A DNA stretch of 64,000 nucleotides, from the NCBI GenBank assembly GCA_035688305.1, contig DASSNC010000121.1, forward strand, positions 1-64,000, written 5' to 3'. This DNA comes from 66-474 sp035688305 (lineage in GTDB: Bacteria > Pseudomonadota > Gammaproteobacteria > Xanthomonadales > Rhodanobacteraceae). The translations under genes and the position numbers were made by a program. The notes beneath the pieces are model-generated. The model made no database searches and was not told the DNA's origin. It saw only the letters and a list, made by a program, of their open reading frames with translations. Shown here one piece after another: positions 43,926 through 53,173 of the stretch; the stretch's first letter is position 1; each line of letters starts with the position of its first letter.

Positions 43926-45248
43926 TCAGTCCCTCGACTCTTCGTTGTCCACCGCTGGCGTTGCAGCACCCGACGCCAGCAGGCCCGTCTCGCCGCTGCG
44001 GTGCGCAACGATCACCGCGCAGGTGGCATCGCCATAGATGTTGACCGCCGTGCGCGACATGTCCAGAAGCCGGTCGAACACGAACAGCACCGCGATGGCT
44101 TCGGCCGGCAGCCCGACCGCATTCATGATCACCACGATCGCGACCAGCGACGCCGAAGGAATGCCGGCCACGCCGATCGAAGTCACCACCGCCGTCACCA
44201 CGATCAGCAACTGCGTCACGAAGCCCAGGTGCACGCCATAGGCCTGGGCGAGGAAAATCACGGCGACACATTCGTACAGCGCCGTGCCATTCATGTTGAC
44301 GGTGGCGCCCAACGGCAGCACGAAGCTTGCGGTGCGCCGCGACACGCCGGCGCGTTCGACGCCCTCCAGCGTGACTGGCAGCGTGGCCGCCGAAGATGCG
44401 GTCGAGAACGCGGTCAGCAGCGCCGGAGCCATCGGCTTGAACAACCGCCACGGCCGGCGTGCGCCGCCGAACACGCGCGCCATCAGGGGCAGCACCACGA
44501 ACAGGTGGGTAGCCAGCGCCGCCAGCACCGTCACCGCGAACACGAGCAGTGGCTGCACCGCCCCGAACCCGGTGCGGGCGACCACTGCGGCCACCAGCGC
44601 GAACACACCAATCGGTGCCAGCCGCATGATCCAATCGGTGATCACGATCATCACTTCGTAGATGCCTTCCCAGAACCGCCGCAGCGTGTCACCGGCAGCG
44701 TCGTGCCGGCGACTCAGCGCATACCCGAACAACACGCTGAAAAAAATCACTGCGAGAATGCTGCCGTTGTCCGACGCCGCCTGCACCACGTTGGTCGGGA
44801 TCATCCGCTGGAAGATGTCCGCCAACTGGCCCAGCGAACCGCCGCCCTGGAGGTCGGCCGACACCGTCGCACGCTTGGCCTCCAGCGCCAATGCCGGGCC
44901 CACCGGATTGCCGCCGGAGATGCCCGGCGCCACCAGGTTGACCCACGCCAGTCCGACCAGCACCGCGAGCGAGGAACTGATGAGATAAAAACCCAGCGTT
45001 CGCGCACCCAGACGCCCGAGGCCCTCGCCCATGCCCGCGATGCTGGCGATGATCGAAGCCGCGATCAGCGGCAGGATGATCATCTTGAGCGCACTGAGGA
45101 ACAGCGCTCCGAAAAAATCGAATACCGCGATCCAGCGCAGTCCGAACAGCGCGCCCTGCTCGCCCGCTGCCCAGCCTGCGGCCGCGGCAAGCAAGATCGC
45201 GATCAGGATCTGCCAGTGCAGGGCCAGACGAATCCGTGGCAACGGCAT
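43926..45248 (-). CDS. Dicarboxylate/amino acid:cation symporter (SLC1/GltP type)
   Basis: The 440-residue membrane protein has the DAACS signature SSAATLPVTLEGVERAGVSR, the helix-7/hairpin region FVLPLGATVNMNGTALYECV, and the C-terminal GIPSASLVAIVVIMNAVGLP plus FDRLLDMSRTAVNIYGD. These regions bind substrate and sodium or protons. Glutamate, aspartate or C4-dicarboxylates are the usual substrates; this gene's choice cannot be told. A 212-base region separates it from the upstream minus-strand gene. Confidence 0.92.
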   Translation of the reverse strand: MPLPRIRLALHWQILIAILLAAAAGWAAGEQGALFGLRWIAVFDFFGALFLSALKMIILPLIAASIIASIAGMGEGLGRLGARTLGFYLISSSLAVLVGLAWVNLVAPGISGGNPVGPALALEAKRATVSADLQGGGSLGQLADIFQRMIPTNVVQAASDNGSILAVIFFSVLFGYALSRRHDAAGDTLRRFWEGIYEVMIVITDWIMRLAPIGVFALVAAVVARTGFGAVQPLLVFAVTVLAALATHLFVVLPLMARVFGGARRPWRLFKPMAPALLTAFSTASSAATLPVTLEGVERAGVSRRTASFVLPLGATVNMNGTALYECVAVIFLAQAYGVHLGFVTQLLIVVTAVVTSIGVAGIPSASLVAIVVIMNAVGLPAEAIAVLFVFDRLLDMSRTAVNIYGDATCAVIVAHRSGETGLLASGAATPAVDNEESRD

Positions 45249-45460
45249 GCATCACTCCTTGCGGCGCAGCGTTCGTGGGAGGGCAGCCCGAGTCTATTGG
45301 GAAAGCCGGCGGTCGAGAAAGTCGCGGACCGGTAGTCCCCAGCCACGTTCAATCTTGCGTACTGGCCCCGGCGCGGGTGCTGGCACGCTGCCACCAAGTT
45401 GTCATGGCCGTCCATGGCGCACACCGCTGGCGCGGCCGCGCGCAAGCGCGTCCACTGCAA

Positions 45461-46687
45461 TCACTCCGAAGGGTGGCGCCTGCAGCTCGATGGCAGATCC
45501 TTGTCCGGCACCGTCGTCGACGAAAGGTCGCAGTGCCACAACACCAGTCCGTTGCCCACGTCCTCCCCGGCCAATGCCAGTTGTTTGCCGCGGATATCCC
45601 TGGACACGCCGGGCTCGTCGTCGGCGAACCTGATCACGATCTCGCCTGGCTGGTCGCCAACGTCCACGCTGGCGACGTATTTGCCGGAAATCTCATGCGG
45701 CGCCGCCAGTCCGGCCTCCGAATTGTTCGACGGCCATTGACCGTCGTTGTTGGCGTAGTACTCGCTCATGGCAACCTTGGCACCACCCGCAAGCACCATG
45801 CCCTCGGCCACCTGTGAACGGACGAAGTAATTCTGGTAGGCGGGAATCGCGATTGCAGCCAGAACGCCGACGACAAATACCATCGCAGCTCCAACCGCCA
45901 CCAGCGCGATCGCCCAGCCGGGCATGCCTGACGCTGGCCGCCTCGACGCGTCGCCGCTGCCAACGACTCGGGCGGCTTGCAGTCCATCGTTCCTGACCAC
46001 CAGGGTCCCGGCCAGCATGTCGTGCAGGCCCTGCTTGCGACGCGTCCAGCCAACCATCATGAAGCCGACGCAGAACAGGAGCGTGGACAGGTACTTGCCG
46101 AAATAGCGTCCCGTCGCACGCCCGAAGCCAATGGGCTCGCCATGCAGGTCGGTGACGCGCAAGCCCACCGCGCGCTTGCCCAAGGTTGCCTGTTCGGACG
46201 ACGATTCCTGCAGGGCAAAATAGAGCCAGCCGACGACGAGCCCGGCCACCTGGTTGATCGCATGAATCGCACGCCTGAACACCAATCCCTCGATGAAGCC
46301 CAGGACCAATCCGACCGCAAGCCCCAACAGGACCATCACCACGAGGTCGATGAAATATGCAGCTACCCGCCGCCAGAACCCGGCGTACAAACCCGGCTCG
46401 TCGGTGTGGTCGGGCAATTCGCCCGATCCACCCGCAACACGCCCGGCGCCGGATCCACCCAACGGCGGCAACGGTGGCGGCACCGGTGTGCCGGATGGCA
46501 AAGGCATGGCCACCGAATCAAAGCGCGATTCCGTTGCCGGCCCGGACGAATCGATAGCGAAAACGGCGCGCGCACCTGCCGCCGATGTCGCGGCCGCACC
46601 GGCATTGGCCACCGGCACGGCGGCGCCGCAGCTCGCGCACGCGTTCGCACCGGCGTCGAGTTCTCCACCACAACTTGCACACTTCAT
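45461..46687 (-). CDS. Zinc-ribbon / RDD membrane / pilin-like fusion protein
   Basis: This 408-residue protein has three parts. Residues 3-20 form a CxxC...CxxC zinc ribbon (MKCASCGGEL to CASCG). Residues about 98-230 form an RDD domain with several hydrophobic helices (FWRRVAAYFIDLVVMVLLGL and later TLGKRAVGLRVTD). From residue 255 a helix (GWAIALVAVGAAMVFVVGVL then AAIAIPAYQNYFVRSQVAEG) leads to a type IV pilin-like C-terminal domain with the two-Cys end WHC...LPSSCR. The prepilin cleavage motif is missing. The ATG at 46687 has GGGAGG upstream. It ends the ABC-DUF423-AlkA gene string. Confidence 0.8.
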   Translation of the reverse strand: MKCASCGGELDAGANACASCGAAVPVANAGAAATSAAGARAVFAIDSSGPATESRFDSVAMPLPSGTPVPPPLPPLGGSGAGRVAGGSGELPDHTDEPGLYAGFWRRVAAYFIDLVVMVLLGLAVGLVLGFIEGLVFRRAIHAINQVAGLVVGWLYFALQESSSEQATLGKRAVGLRVTDLHGEPIGFGRATGRYFGKYLSTLLFCVGFMMVGWTRRKQGLHDMLAGTLVVRNDGLQAARVVGSGDASRRPASGMPGWAIALVAVGAAMVFVVGVLAAIAIPAYQNYFVRSQVAEGMVLAGGAKVAMSEYYANNDGQWPSNNSEAGLAAPHEISGKYVASVDVGDQPGEIVIRFADDEPGVSRDIRGKQLALAGEDVGNGLVLWHCDLSSTTVPDKDLPSSCRRHPSE

Positions 46688-46730
46688 GCTGCCTCCCATT
46701 GGCCGACATTCCACAACATGCCCACGTCCG

Positions 46731-47393
46731 CTACTTCGCCCGCATCCCCTCGGTGACCGTGCCCACGACCTTCCACATGTAGAACGCAGCCAACGTGCGG
46801 AACGGCGCCCAGCGCTCGCCGAATTCGCGCAACGCCCGCGGCGCCGGCATCTCCGGCATGCGATGGACGATCTGCACGCCCTTGCGCACGCCGAGGTCAT
46901 CCACGGGCAAGACGTCCGGACGGCCCAGCCGGAACATCAACATCATCTCGACGGTCCAGCGCCCGATCCCGCGCACCTGCACCAGGTGATCGATCAGTTC
47001 CTGGTCAGGCATGCGCGCAAGCTGTGCCGGCGTCGGCACGATCCCCTGGCGCGACTTCTCCGCAAGATCGCGCAATGCCGCCACCTTGTTGCGCGACAAG
47101 CCAGCAGCGCGCAAAGCTTCGTCGCTGGCCGCGTCGATGCCGCGCGCGGTAATCACGCGTCCGCGCGGCATCAATTGCTCGACCCTCCCGGAGATGGTGG
47201 CGGCGGCCTTGCCCGACAGCTGCTGGTGCATGATCGAATGCGCCAGTGCATCGACCGGGTCGAAGCGCGCGTCGAAGTCGTAGTCAAGTGGACCGATCCG
47301 GCGTATCCACGTGGCCAGTTTGCGGTCACGCTTCGCAAGATGGGCGGTCGCTGCGGCCAAGTCATAGCCCCGTGGAATCACCGCCTGCCTCAT
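46731..47393 (-). CDS. DNA-3-methyladenine glycosylase II, AlkA type
   Basis: The 220-residue protein is a HhH-GPD base-excision DNA glycosylase. SIMHQQLSGKAAATISGRV starts the domain, VRGIGRWTVEMMLMFRLGRPDVLPVDDLG holds the helix-hairpin-helix and the catalytic Asp. It lacks the N-terminal domain of E. coli AlkA. The ATG at 47393 overlaps the DUF423 stop by four bases. It would remove alkylated purines. Confidence 0.87.
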   Translation of the reverse strand: MRQAVIPRGYDLAAATAHLAKRDRKLATWIRRIGPLDYDFDARFDPVDALAHSIMHQQLSGKAAATISGRVEQLMPRGRVITARGIDAASDEALRAAGLSRNKVAALRDLAEKSRQGIVPTPAQLARMPDQELIDHLVQVRGIGRWTVEMMLMFRLGRPDVLPVDDLGVRKGVQIVHRMPEMPAPRALREFGERWAPFRTLAAFYMWKVVGTVTEGMRAK

Positions 47394-47785
47394 GGATTGC
47401 TCCGGGAATTCAATTTGTAAAGTGCGACCCCAAGCGCGCTCCATCCGGCCACCAGCGCGATGCCGCCGAGCGGCGTCACCATCCCGACCATCCGTGGCGC
47501 CCCCAGTGCCAGCGCGTACAGGCTGCCGCAAAACAACACGATGCCGAGCGTGAACAGGATCGCCGCGAGATGCCCGGCATGCGAGCGGCGAGCGACGAAG
47601 GCCGCGAGGCCCAAAGCCAACGCGTGCCAGATCTGGAAGCGCACCGCGGTCTGCCAGACATCCAGCATCGCGGCCGGAATCTCGCCGCGCAATGCATGTG
47701 CACCCAGGGCACCCAACAGCACAGCGCTTGCCCCCGCAACGGCAACCGCGACCCCGGGCCACGCAATTTGGCGTTCGCCACTCAT
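47390..47785 (-). CDS. DUF423 small membrane protein (YgdD-like)
   Basis: The 131-residue protein has four membrane helices, with the family start WPGVAVAVAGASAVLLGALGAHALRG and the later block ILFTLGIVLFCGSLYALAL. The function is unknown. The ATG at 47785 overlaps the GldG-like stop by four bases and its own stop overlaps the glycosylase start; a TTG two codons upstream is less likely. Confidence 0.85.
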   Translation of the reverse strand: MSGERQIAWPGVAVAVAGASAVLLGALGAHALRGEIPAAMLDVWQTAVRFQIWHALALGLAAFVARRSHAGHLAAILFTLGIVLFCGSLYALALGAPRMVGMVTPLGGIALVAGWSALGVALYKLNSRSNP

Positions 47786-49599
47786 CGCCAACCCGCCCCG
47801 GCACGCCGGCGGCGCGAGCGCCAGGCGCCGTAGAGCAACCCGAGCAAACTCACCAGCAACGGCATCAGCAGGATATCGATGAACTTCAACTGCATCGACA
47901 ACCGCCGGATGTCGGCGTCGAGACTGCGCTGCACCTCGCGCAACTGGTTGCGGATCTCGAGCTTCTTCGCCATGAACTGGTGCACGGCGGACTCGCGATC
48001 CGCACCATTCACGCCACCACCAGGATGCTGCTGCAACTGCTTGATGCGCCGCTCGGTTTCGGCCAATTCCTGCTGCAGTTCGATCTGTTTGGCCTTGAAT
48101 TTTTCATCGGCCTTGCGGCGCAAATCGTCGACGCGGGTGAAACGCCGTTGCGCGACGGCGCGACCGCGAATGCCGATCAGATCCGAAGGACCGGCAAGGT
48201 CATCGATCGCGTTCACGAAAAAATCGCCATTGCTTGCGAACGGGCTCATCAATGTCTGGCCAAGTGAAGGGCTGGACTGAACCCACATCCGGTTCGCCAA
48301 CAAGTCGGTATCACCGACCAGGATCACCTGCGCAGGATGCGCAGGCGGCTTGGCCGGGGCATCAGCGGGGAACGCGCTGGGCAGCTTGCCCTGCAGCCGC
48401 ACCGCCATCGCGTAATGCTGGCCGTCGGGTTGGTAACCTTCATACAAGCTTGATGGATCCACCGCATTGCGCACTTTGTCTGTCGGTACCGACATGGCCT
48501 CGGTGGTGCTCTGCAACAACGGTTCGAGGCGCGTCGTCGCATCCGGCAGCAGGCCGAAGTAACCCGCCGTGGATACGTCGATCACGCTCAACGCCGCCGT
48601 GACCGGGTCGTTACGATTCAGCTCGTCATCGTTCAAGCCGAGCACCGCCGGGTGCCGGATCGGCGCGCCGGTGACTGGTGACTCGACCGTGAGCGCACGC
48701 GACCTGTCCAGCAGCACGCGGCCGGGATGAAAGGTGACGCCCCACGCGCGGAACAGGCTCGGCAGGCCCGATGCCGCGCCGCCGCCGATCTCCGAATCAG
48801 GGTCGACGAAGACCAGAAGTCGGCCACCGCGCTGGACGTAACGATCGACCGCCTCGATGTCGGCCTGCGGCAGCCCGGTCGGCTGGATCAGCACGAGCAC
48901 GTCCGTGCTCGTGTCGACCTTCGCGAGCGATCCGGCATCCAGTTGTTGCACGTCGAACAGTTGCTGCAATTGTTGCAGCACCGTCCAGGCCGGCGCTTCG
49001 TTGCCCTCGGCGTCGGTGCCACCCCAGATTGGCAGCTCGCTGTAGATGGCAACGTGTGGTTTGCGCGCGACGCTCAACTCGTGCAACAGGCGGGCGATGT
49101 CGTACTCGGTGAACGGTTCCTTGGCCGGCAGGAAGAACGGGATCGCCGCGCTGCGCCCGTCCTCGATGTTGCGACCCGCCAGTCCGAAATAGATCGCATC
49201 GCCGGTGTCGCTGCTGCGCACCGAGGTCAGGCCCGCCGCGCTGGCGCGGTCTTCGTCCTCCGAGTACGGCAGCGGATCGATCTGTTGCAGGTGGATCCGC
49301 CCGTGCGAATCGCGCACGACTTCGTCCAGCATGTTGACGACACGCTGGTGGTAGGCGCGCAATTGCGGCAGGCCATGGCTGGAGCGATCGGAAAAATACA
49401 ACGTGAGCTGCAACGATTGCTGCAGGTGCCTGATGATGTCGCGGGTACCGGCAGACAGCGTGTACAGGCGGTCACGGGTCAGGTCGATCCGCTCCCCACC
49501 CAGCCAGCGGGAACCCGCAAGCACCAGCAACACGTAGGCGGCCGCCAACAATGGCAGCACCAGCCACAACCGTCGCGATGCGGATCCCGATGCCATCAT
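47782..49599 (-). CDS. GldG-like ABC transport auxiliary protein
   Basis: The 605-residue protein starts with a membrane helix (LVLPLLAAAYVLLVLAG). It has the GldG (ABC-type uncharacterised, IFT52-like) domain: DRLYTLSAGTRDIIRHLQQSLQLTLYFS, a later PTGLPQADIEAVDRYVQRGGRLLVFVDPD, and GDTDLLANRMWVQSS. A C-terminal helix pair with a coiled coil precedes a last membrane segment (LLMPLLVSLLGLLYGAW). Family members work with a GldA ATPase and GldF permease; they take part in gliding motility in Bacteroidetes, but in Gammaproteobacteria the role is unknown. Confidence 0.88.
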   Translation of the reverse strand: MMASGSASRRLWLVLPLLAAAYVLLVLAGSRWLGGERIDLTRDRLYTLSAGTRDIIRHLQQSLQLTLYFSDRSSHGLPQLRAYHQRVVNMLDEVVRDSHGRIHLQQIDPLPYSEDEDRASAAGLTSVRSSDTGDAIYFGLAGRNIEDGRSAAIPFFLPAKEPFTEYDIARLLHELSVARKPHVAIYSELPIWGGTDAEGNEAPAWTVLQQLQQLFDVQQLDAGSLAKVDTSTDVLVLIQPTGLPQADIEAVDRYVQRGGRLLVFVDPDSEIGGGAASGLPSLFRAWGVTFHPGRVLLDRSRALTVESPVTGAPIRHPAVLGLNDDELNRNDPVTAALSVIDVSTAGYFGLLPDATTRLEPLLQSTTEAMSVPTDKVRNAVDPSSLYEGYQPDGQHYAMAVRLQGKLPSAFPADAPAKPPAHPAQVILVGDTDLLANRMWVQSSPSLGQTLMSPFASNGDFFVNAIDDLAGPSDLIGIRGRAVAQRRFTRVDDLRRKADEKFKAKQIELQQELAETERRIKQLQQHPGGGVNGADRESAVHQFMAKKLEIRNQLREVQRSLDADIRRLSMQLKFIDILLMPLLVSLLGLLYGAWRSRRRRAGAGWR

Positions 49600-50453
49600 C
49601 CACCCCGCTTTGCGTCTAGGATCAGGACGTTCGCGGCGAGCCAGAACACGATCGTCAACACGAAATACGCCACGTCGCTGAAGTCGAGCACGCCGCGCGC
49701 GATGGCCTGGAAGTGGGTCAGCAGGCTCAAGTCCGCCAAGGCGTCGGCAAGGCGCTCGGAACCGATCGCCAGCAACGGTTGCTGCACCAACGGGTCACCG
49801 GCCAGCAGGAACAGGAAACAGACGGCGAGCGCGAGGATGAAGGCGATCACCTGGCTGCGCGTGAGCACCGACAGGCATTCGCTGATCGCGAGGAACGCGC
49901 CCGCCATCAGGAAGCTGCCGATGTAGCTGGCAAGGATCACGCCGTTGTCGGGCTGGCCAAGATAGTTCACCGTGAGCCACACCGGGAACGTCAACGCCAG
50001 CGCGCAGCCGATGAACACCCAGGCCGCGAGGAACTTGGCGAGCACCGCTTGCCACGCGTGGATTGGCAGCGTCAGCAGCAGCTCGAGGGTACCGCTGCGC
50101 CGTTCCTCGGCCCACAGCCGCATCGCCAGCGCCGGCACCAGCACCAGGTACAGCCACGGATGGAAGCGGAAGAACGGATCAAGGTCGGCCTGGCCGCGCT
50201 CGAAAAACGCGCCGAGGTAAAACGTGAGCGCGCCGGCCGCGAGCAGGAAAATCACGCTGAACAGCCATGCCACCGGTGTCGCGAGGTAACCGTGCAGCTC
50301 GCGCAGGAACACACCGGCAAAGGGACGGCCGTGTGGTTGGCTGACAGTTCGTGAATTCACGGCTGGCACACGCTCACCCCGCTCCACACCCGCGCCGGTG
50401 GCTGGCAACGCCCGCACATGCACGCAAGTGAGCGCGAATTTTTTCGCCGCCAT
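49596..50453 (-). CDS. GldF-like ABC permease
   Basis: The protein (up to 285 residues) has six membrane segments after FAGVFLRELHGYLATPVAWLF, the usual start of these ABC-2 type permeases. Further helices are ALTFYLGAFFE and GSFLMAGAFLAISECLSVLT. EERRSGTLELLLTLPIHAWQAVLAKFLAAW is the conserved EExTGTLELLL loop that contacts the ATPase. The start is uncertain: the ATG at 50453 has no clear ribosome site and a GTG at 50369 lies near a GGGGTGAG. It overlaps the GldG-like gene by four bases. Confidence 0.85.
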   Translation of the reverse strand: MAAKKFALTCVHVRALPATGAGVERGERVPAVNSRTVSQPHGRPFAGVFLRELHGYLATPVAWLFSVIFLLAAGALTFYLGAFFERGQADLDPFFRFHPWLYLVLVPALAMRLWAEERRSGTLELLLTLPIHAWQAVLAKFLAAWVFIGCALALTFPVWLTVNYLGQPDNGVILASYIGSFLMAGAFLAISECLSVLTRSQVIAFILALAVCFLFLLAGDPLVQQPLLAIGSERLADALADLSLLTHFQAIARGVLDFSDVAYFVLTIVFWLAANVLILDAKRGG

Positions 50454-50507
50454 CCGTTGTGGTCATTGCCGATCGCGGTGTTCATTTGCGGTCTTCGGGT
50501 TTGCCGA

Positions 50508-51449
50508 TCACGCGGCACGCGGAACCACTTCCGGAACCGCCGTGACGCGCCGGAACACATCTTCCAGCCGGCCGCGCTCCAACTGCAATTCGTCGACCCG
50601 CACGCGCTGCGCTTCCAGCAGCTTGGTGACCGGCCCGAACACCTGCTGCCCCTCGCGGGGAAACACCGTCACCCGGCCGTCGATTGGATCGGTCACCACC
50701 GAATCGACCTCGGGCAGCCGCCCGATCAATTCGCACGCCAAGGCGCTGGCCGGCGCGCGGAAACTGACCGCCCGATGGTAGCGCGACTGCCGCTCCAGCT
50801 CGGCCGGCGTGCCTTCCGCGCACAGGCGGCCACGGGCCAGGATCGCGACGCGGTTGCAGATGGCACGCACTTCGTCGAGTGCGTGGGTGGACACGATGAT
50901 CGCGCGCTCGCGGGCCATCGCGCGGATCAACGCATGCACTTCGCGTTGCTGGTTCGGATCGAGCCCGTCGGTGGGCTCATCCAGCATCAGCGCCGGCGGA
51001 TCGTGCAACAACGCTTGCGCAAGACACACGCGCCGGCGAAAGCCCTTGGACAAGGTATCGATGGTCTGCGTCAGCACCGGTTGCAATTCGAGGCGCTCGA
51101 TCATCTGATCCATGCGGCGCGCGCCCGCAACCCCGCGCAAGCCACGCACCCTCGCAGCAAACGCCAGGAATTCGGCGACCGACGATTCACCGTATGCCGG
51201 CGCGCCTTCCGGCAGGTAACCCAGCGCCCGCCGCGCCTGCACCGGAGCGCGCACCACGTCGTGGCCGCACACCCGCGCAACGCCCGAGGTCGGCCGCAGG
51301 TAGCCGGCGATCATCCGCATCGTGGTGGTCTTGCCGGCACCGTTCGGCCCCAGCAGCGCCAGAACCTGCCCGGGCGCGACGCGCAGGTCGATGCCGGCCA
51401 CAGCATCGAACGCGCCGTAACGTTTTCCAAGCTGTTCGGTTTCGATCAT
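50508..51449 (-). CDS. GldA-like ABC transporter ATP-binding protein
   Basis: The 313-residue ATPase has Walker A LLGPNGAGKTTTMRMIAGY, the signature LSKGFRRRVCLAQALLHDPP with Walker B LMLDEPTDGLDPNQ, and the H-loop STHALDEVRAICNRVAIL, with a C-terminal extension of about 90 residues. It would drive the adjacent permease and GldG-like protein. The start MIETEQLGKRYGAFDAV was chosen; the longer frame adds 11 unrelated residues. It is transcribed away from the terminator at 51545. Confidence 0.92.
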   Translation of the reverse strand: MIETEQLGKRYGAFDAVAGIDLRVAPGQVLALLGPNGAGKTTTMRMIAGYLRPTSGVARVCGHDVVRAPVQARRALGYLPEGAPAYGESSVAEFLAFAARVRGLRGVAGARRMDQMIERLELQPVLTQTIDTLSKGFRRRVCLAQALLHDPPALMLDEPTDGLDPNQQREVHALIRAMARERAIIVSTHALDEVRAICNRVAILARGRLCAEGTPAELERQSRYHRAVSFRAPASALACELIGRLPEVDSVVTDPIDGRVTVFPREGQQVFGPVTKLLEAQRVRVDELQLERGRLEDVFRRVTAVPEVVPRAA

Positions 51450-51544
51450 GGTCAATGCAATGCACGTGGCCGGGTGCCACAAACTCTATCAGCATCGCCC
51501 CGAATCACCCCACATTCGCGTCCGGCAACACGCGATCCGGATGA

Positions 51545-51571
51545 AAAAGGCCCGCGCATGGCGGGCCTTTT
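51545..51571 (-). terminator. Rho-independent terminator after the SRPBCC gene
   Basis: AAAAGGCCCGC and GCGGGCCTTTT form a perfect 11-bp stem with a GCATG loop, and both ends are A/T-rich, so it ends minus-strand transcripts from the gene at 51587 and would also work for plus-strand ones. It separates the SRPBCC gene from the GldA-like operon. Confidence 0.85.
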
Positions 51572-51586
51572 CCGAACTTGCACCAC

Positions 51587-53020
51587 TCAGTGGTGGTGTC
51601 TGCGCGCCGTGTGGTGCTCGGGCTTCTTGCGGGCTTCGGGCTTGGCCTTGTCGGCGGCTGGTTTGGCGTCCGCGGCAGGCGGCGCCGTCTCGCCCCTCCA
51701 AATCGCAGGATCCAGCGGGGTCAACGGCTCCGACAGGCCCGCCGCCTGTTCAGGCGTCTGTGCCGGAGCGTCCTGGACCGGCAGGTACACGCGGAACACC
51801 TTGTCCTGATCCTGCACACTCGGCATCGAGGCCAACTGGTCGAACACGCGATGGATGGTGACGTCGTACTTGTAGCCGTGCGTGGACGCATACGCCTGCA
51901 GGTTGAGTCGCATCTGGCGCACGTTGGACTGACCGGTCCAGGTGCCTTCGAGCACCTCGCTGGCCGGCATGATCATCGCCCGCACATTGGCGTCGACAAC
52001 CAGTTGGTTCAGCTTGTCCAGGCTACCCGGAACCGGCGCAGCGTCGTCGGCGGCCGGCGTCGGCGTGCTGGAAGCCGATGCCGGCGTGCCGGCACTGGCG
52101 TCGGACGCAGGTGCAGCGCTGCTGGCTGAAGCCGGTGCTGCTGCAAGTTCGGCTGAAGTCGGACGCGGCGGCAGCGTAGTCAGGTCGTAGCTCTTGCCAT
52201 CGATCGTGAGCGTGGTGGTGTCGATCGGCACCGCCAGATCGAAGCTGAATTTGCCGTCACCGAACGAGGTGGCGATGGTGGTGGTCGGGCCGGCAGCCTT
52301 GACGCCCAGCTTGGACATCGCGGCATGGACCTGTTGCAACGCAGTGGTCTTCGCCGTGTCGAGGTCATCGACGGTGTAGGGTGCCGTGACCGAGACCAGC
52401 AACATCGGCGTGGCCGGCATCTGGTACAGGCCTGGATTGACGCCGGTGTAGTCACCGTTGTTGATGCCCGCCAGCATGGTTTGCAGGCCATCCAGCCCGT
52501 ACTGGATGGTCGCGGCCGGCTCGCCGTGGATCCACAAGCGGGAATACCGTGCGATCAGGTTCCAGCCATAGTCGACGTCATAGGACCACGTAACCGTGCT
52601 GACGTTCTGGCGCTGGTTCGGCACGACGGTGATGGTGTACACCTTGTTGGTGCCATGCCAGTTGTTGGTGAGATCCCACACCACCTCGCTCTTGTTGGTG
52701 ATGTCGATGTTGCCGGACTTGTTCACCAGCGAGCCGTCGCCAACCGTGTGGGGGTTGCCCGACCAGCTGATGGTCGCGCCCTTGCCGTAGGCCGGGCCGG
52801 AAAGCGTGAACTTGACGTTCGGATCCCGGGACTTCAGCTCGTCGCCCGCGTAGTCCTGGAAACGCCGGAAATTGTTGAGCACGTCGTAGATGTGCCGTGG
52901 GTTGTGACCGATCTGTATCGAGCGGTCGATGTGCCCGCTGCTGGGCATGAACAAACCCACAATCACGGCGAGCACAAACACCAGGATCAGGGCGACAACT
53001 AATTCGAGCACACGGGTCAT
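51587..53020 (-). CDS. Membrane-anchored SRPBCC-domain protein
   Basis: The 477-residue protein has an N-terminal membrane helix (VVALILVFVLAVIVGLFM) and then a SRPBCC/polyketide-cyclase-like domain (RSIQIGHNPRHIYDVLNNFRRFQDY to about residue 170). A second domain from about residue 200 has GyrI-like strand patterns (VSVTAPYTVDDLDTAKTTAL). An Ala/Ser/Pro linker interrupts it. The tail is very basic and His-rich. It probably binds a hydrophobic ligand, and its function is unknown. It lies downstream of the HK-RR pair on the same strand and may be part of that regulon. Confidence 0.75.
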   Translation of the reverse strand: MTRVLELVVALILVFVLAVIVGLFMPSSGHIDRSIQIGHNPRHIYDVLNNFRRFQDYAGDELKSRDPNVKFTLSGPAYGKGATISWSGNPHTVGDGSLVNKSGNIDITNKSEVVWDLTNNWHGTNKVYTITVVPNQRQNVSTVTWSYDVDYGWNLIARYSRLWIHGEPAATIQYGLDGLQTMLAGINNGDYTGVNPGLYQMPATPMLLVSVTAPYTVDDLDTAKTTALQQVHAAMSKLGVKAAGPTTTIATSFGDGKFSFDLAVPIDTTTLTIDGKSYDLTTLPPRPTSAELAAAPASASSAAPASDASAGTPASASSTPTPAADDAAPVPGSLDKLNQLVVDANVRAMIMPASEVLEGTWTGQSNVRQMRLNLQAYASTHGYKYDVTIHRVFDQLASMPSVQDQDKVFRVYLPVQDAPAQTPEQAAGLSEPLTPLDPAIWRGETAPPAADAKPAADKAKPEARKKPEHHTARRHHH

Positions 53021-53173
53021 GCCAGGGATCTCCGGACGGCTTGTTCGTATGGCTTGCGCCTTTTCCCGCCGGACCCCCCGGCAGATCGCGCGCCACATTG
53101 CAGCACAAGAAAGGCGGATGGTAACGGCTTCACGGCGTTCGCGCTATTCCCCGCTGCCGGTTCTGGTGCTGCG

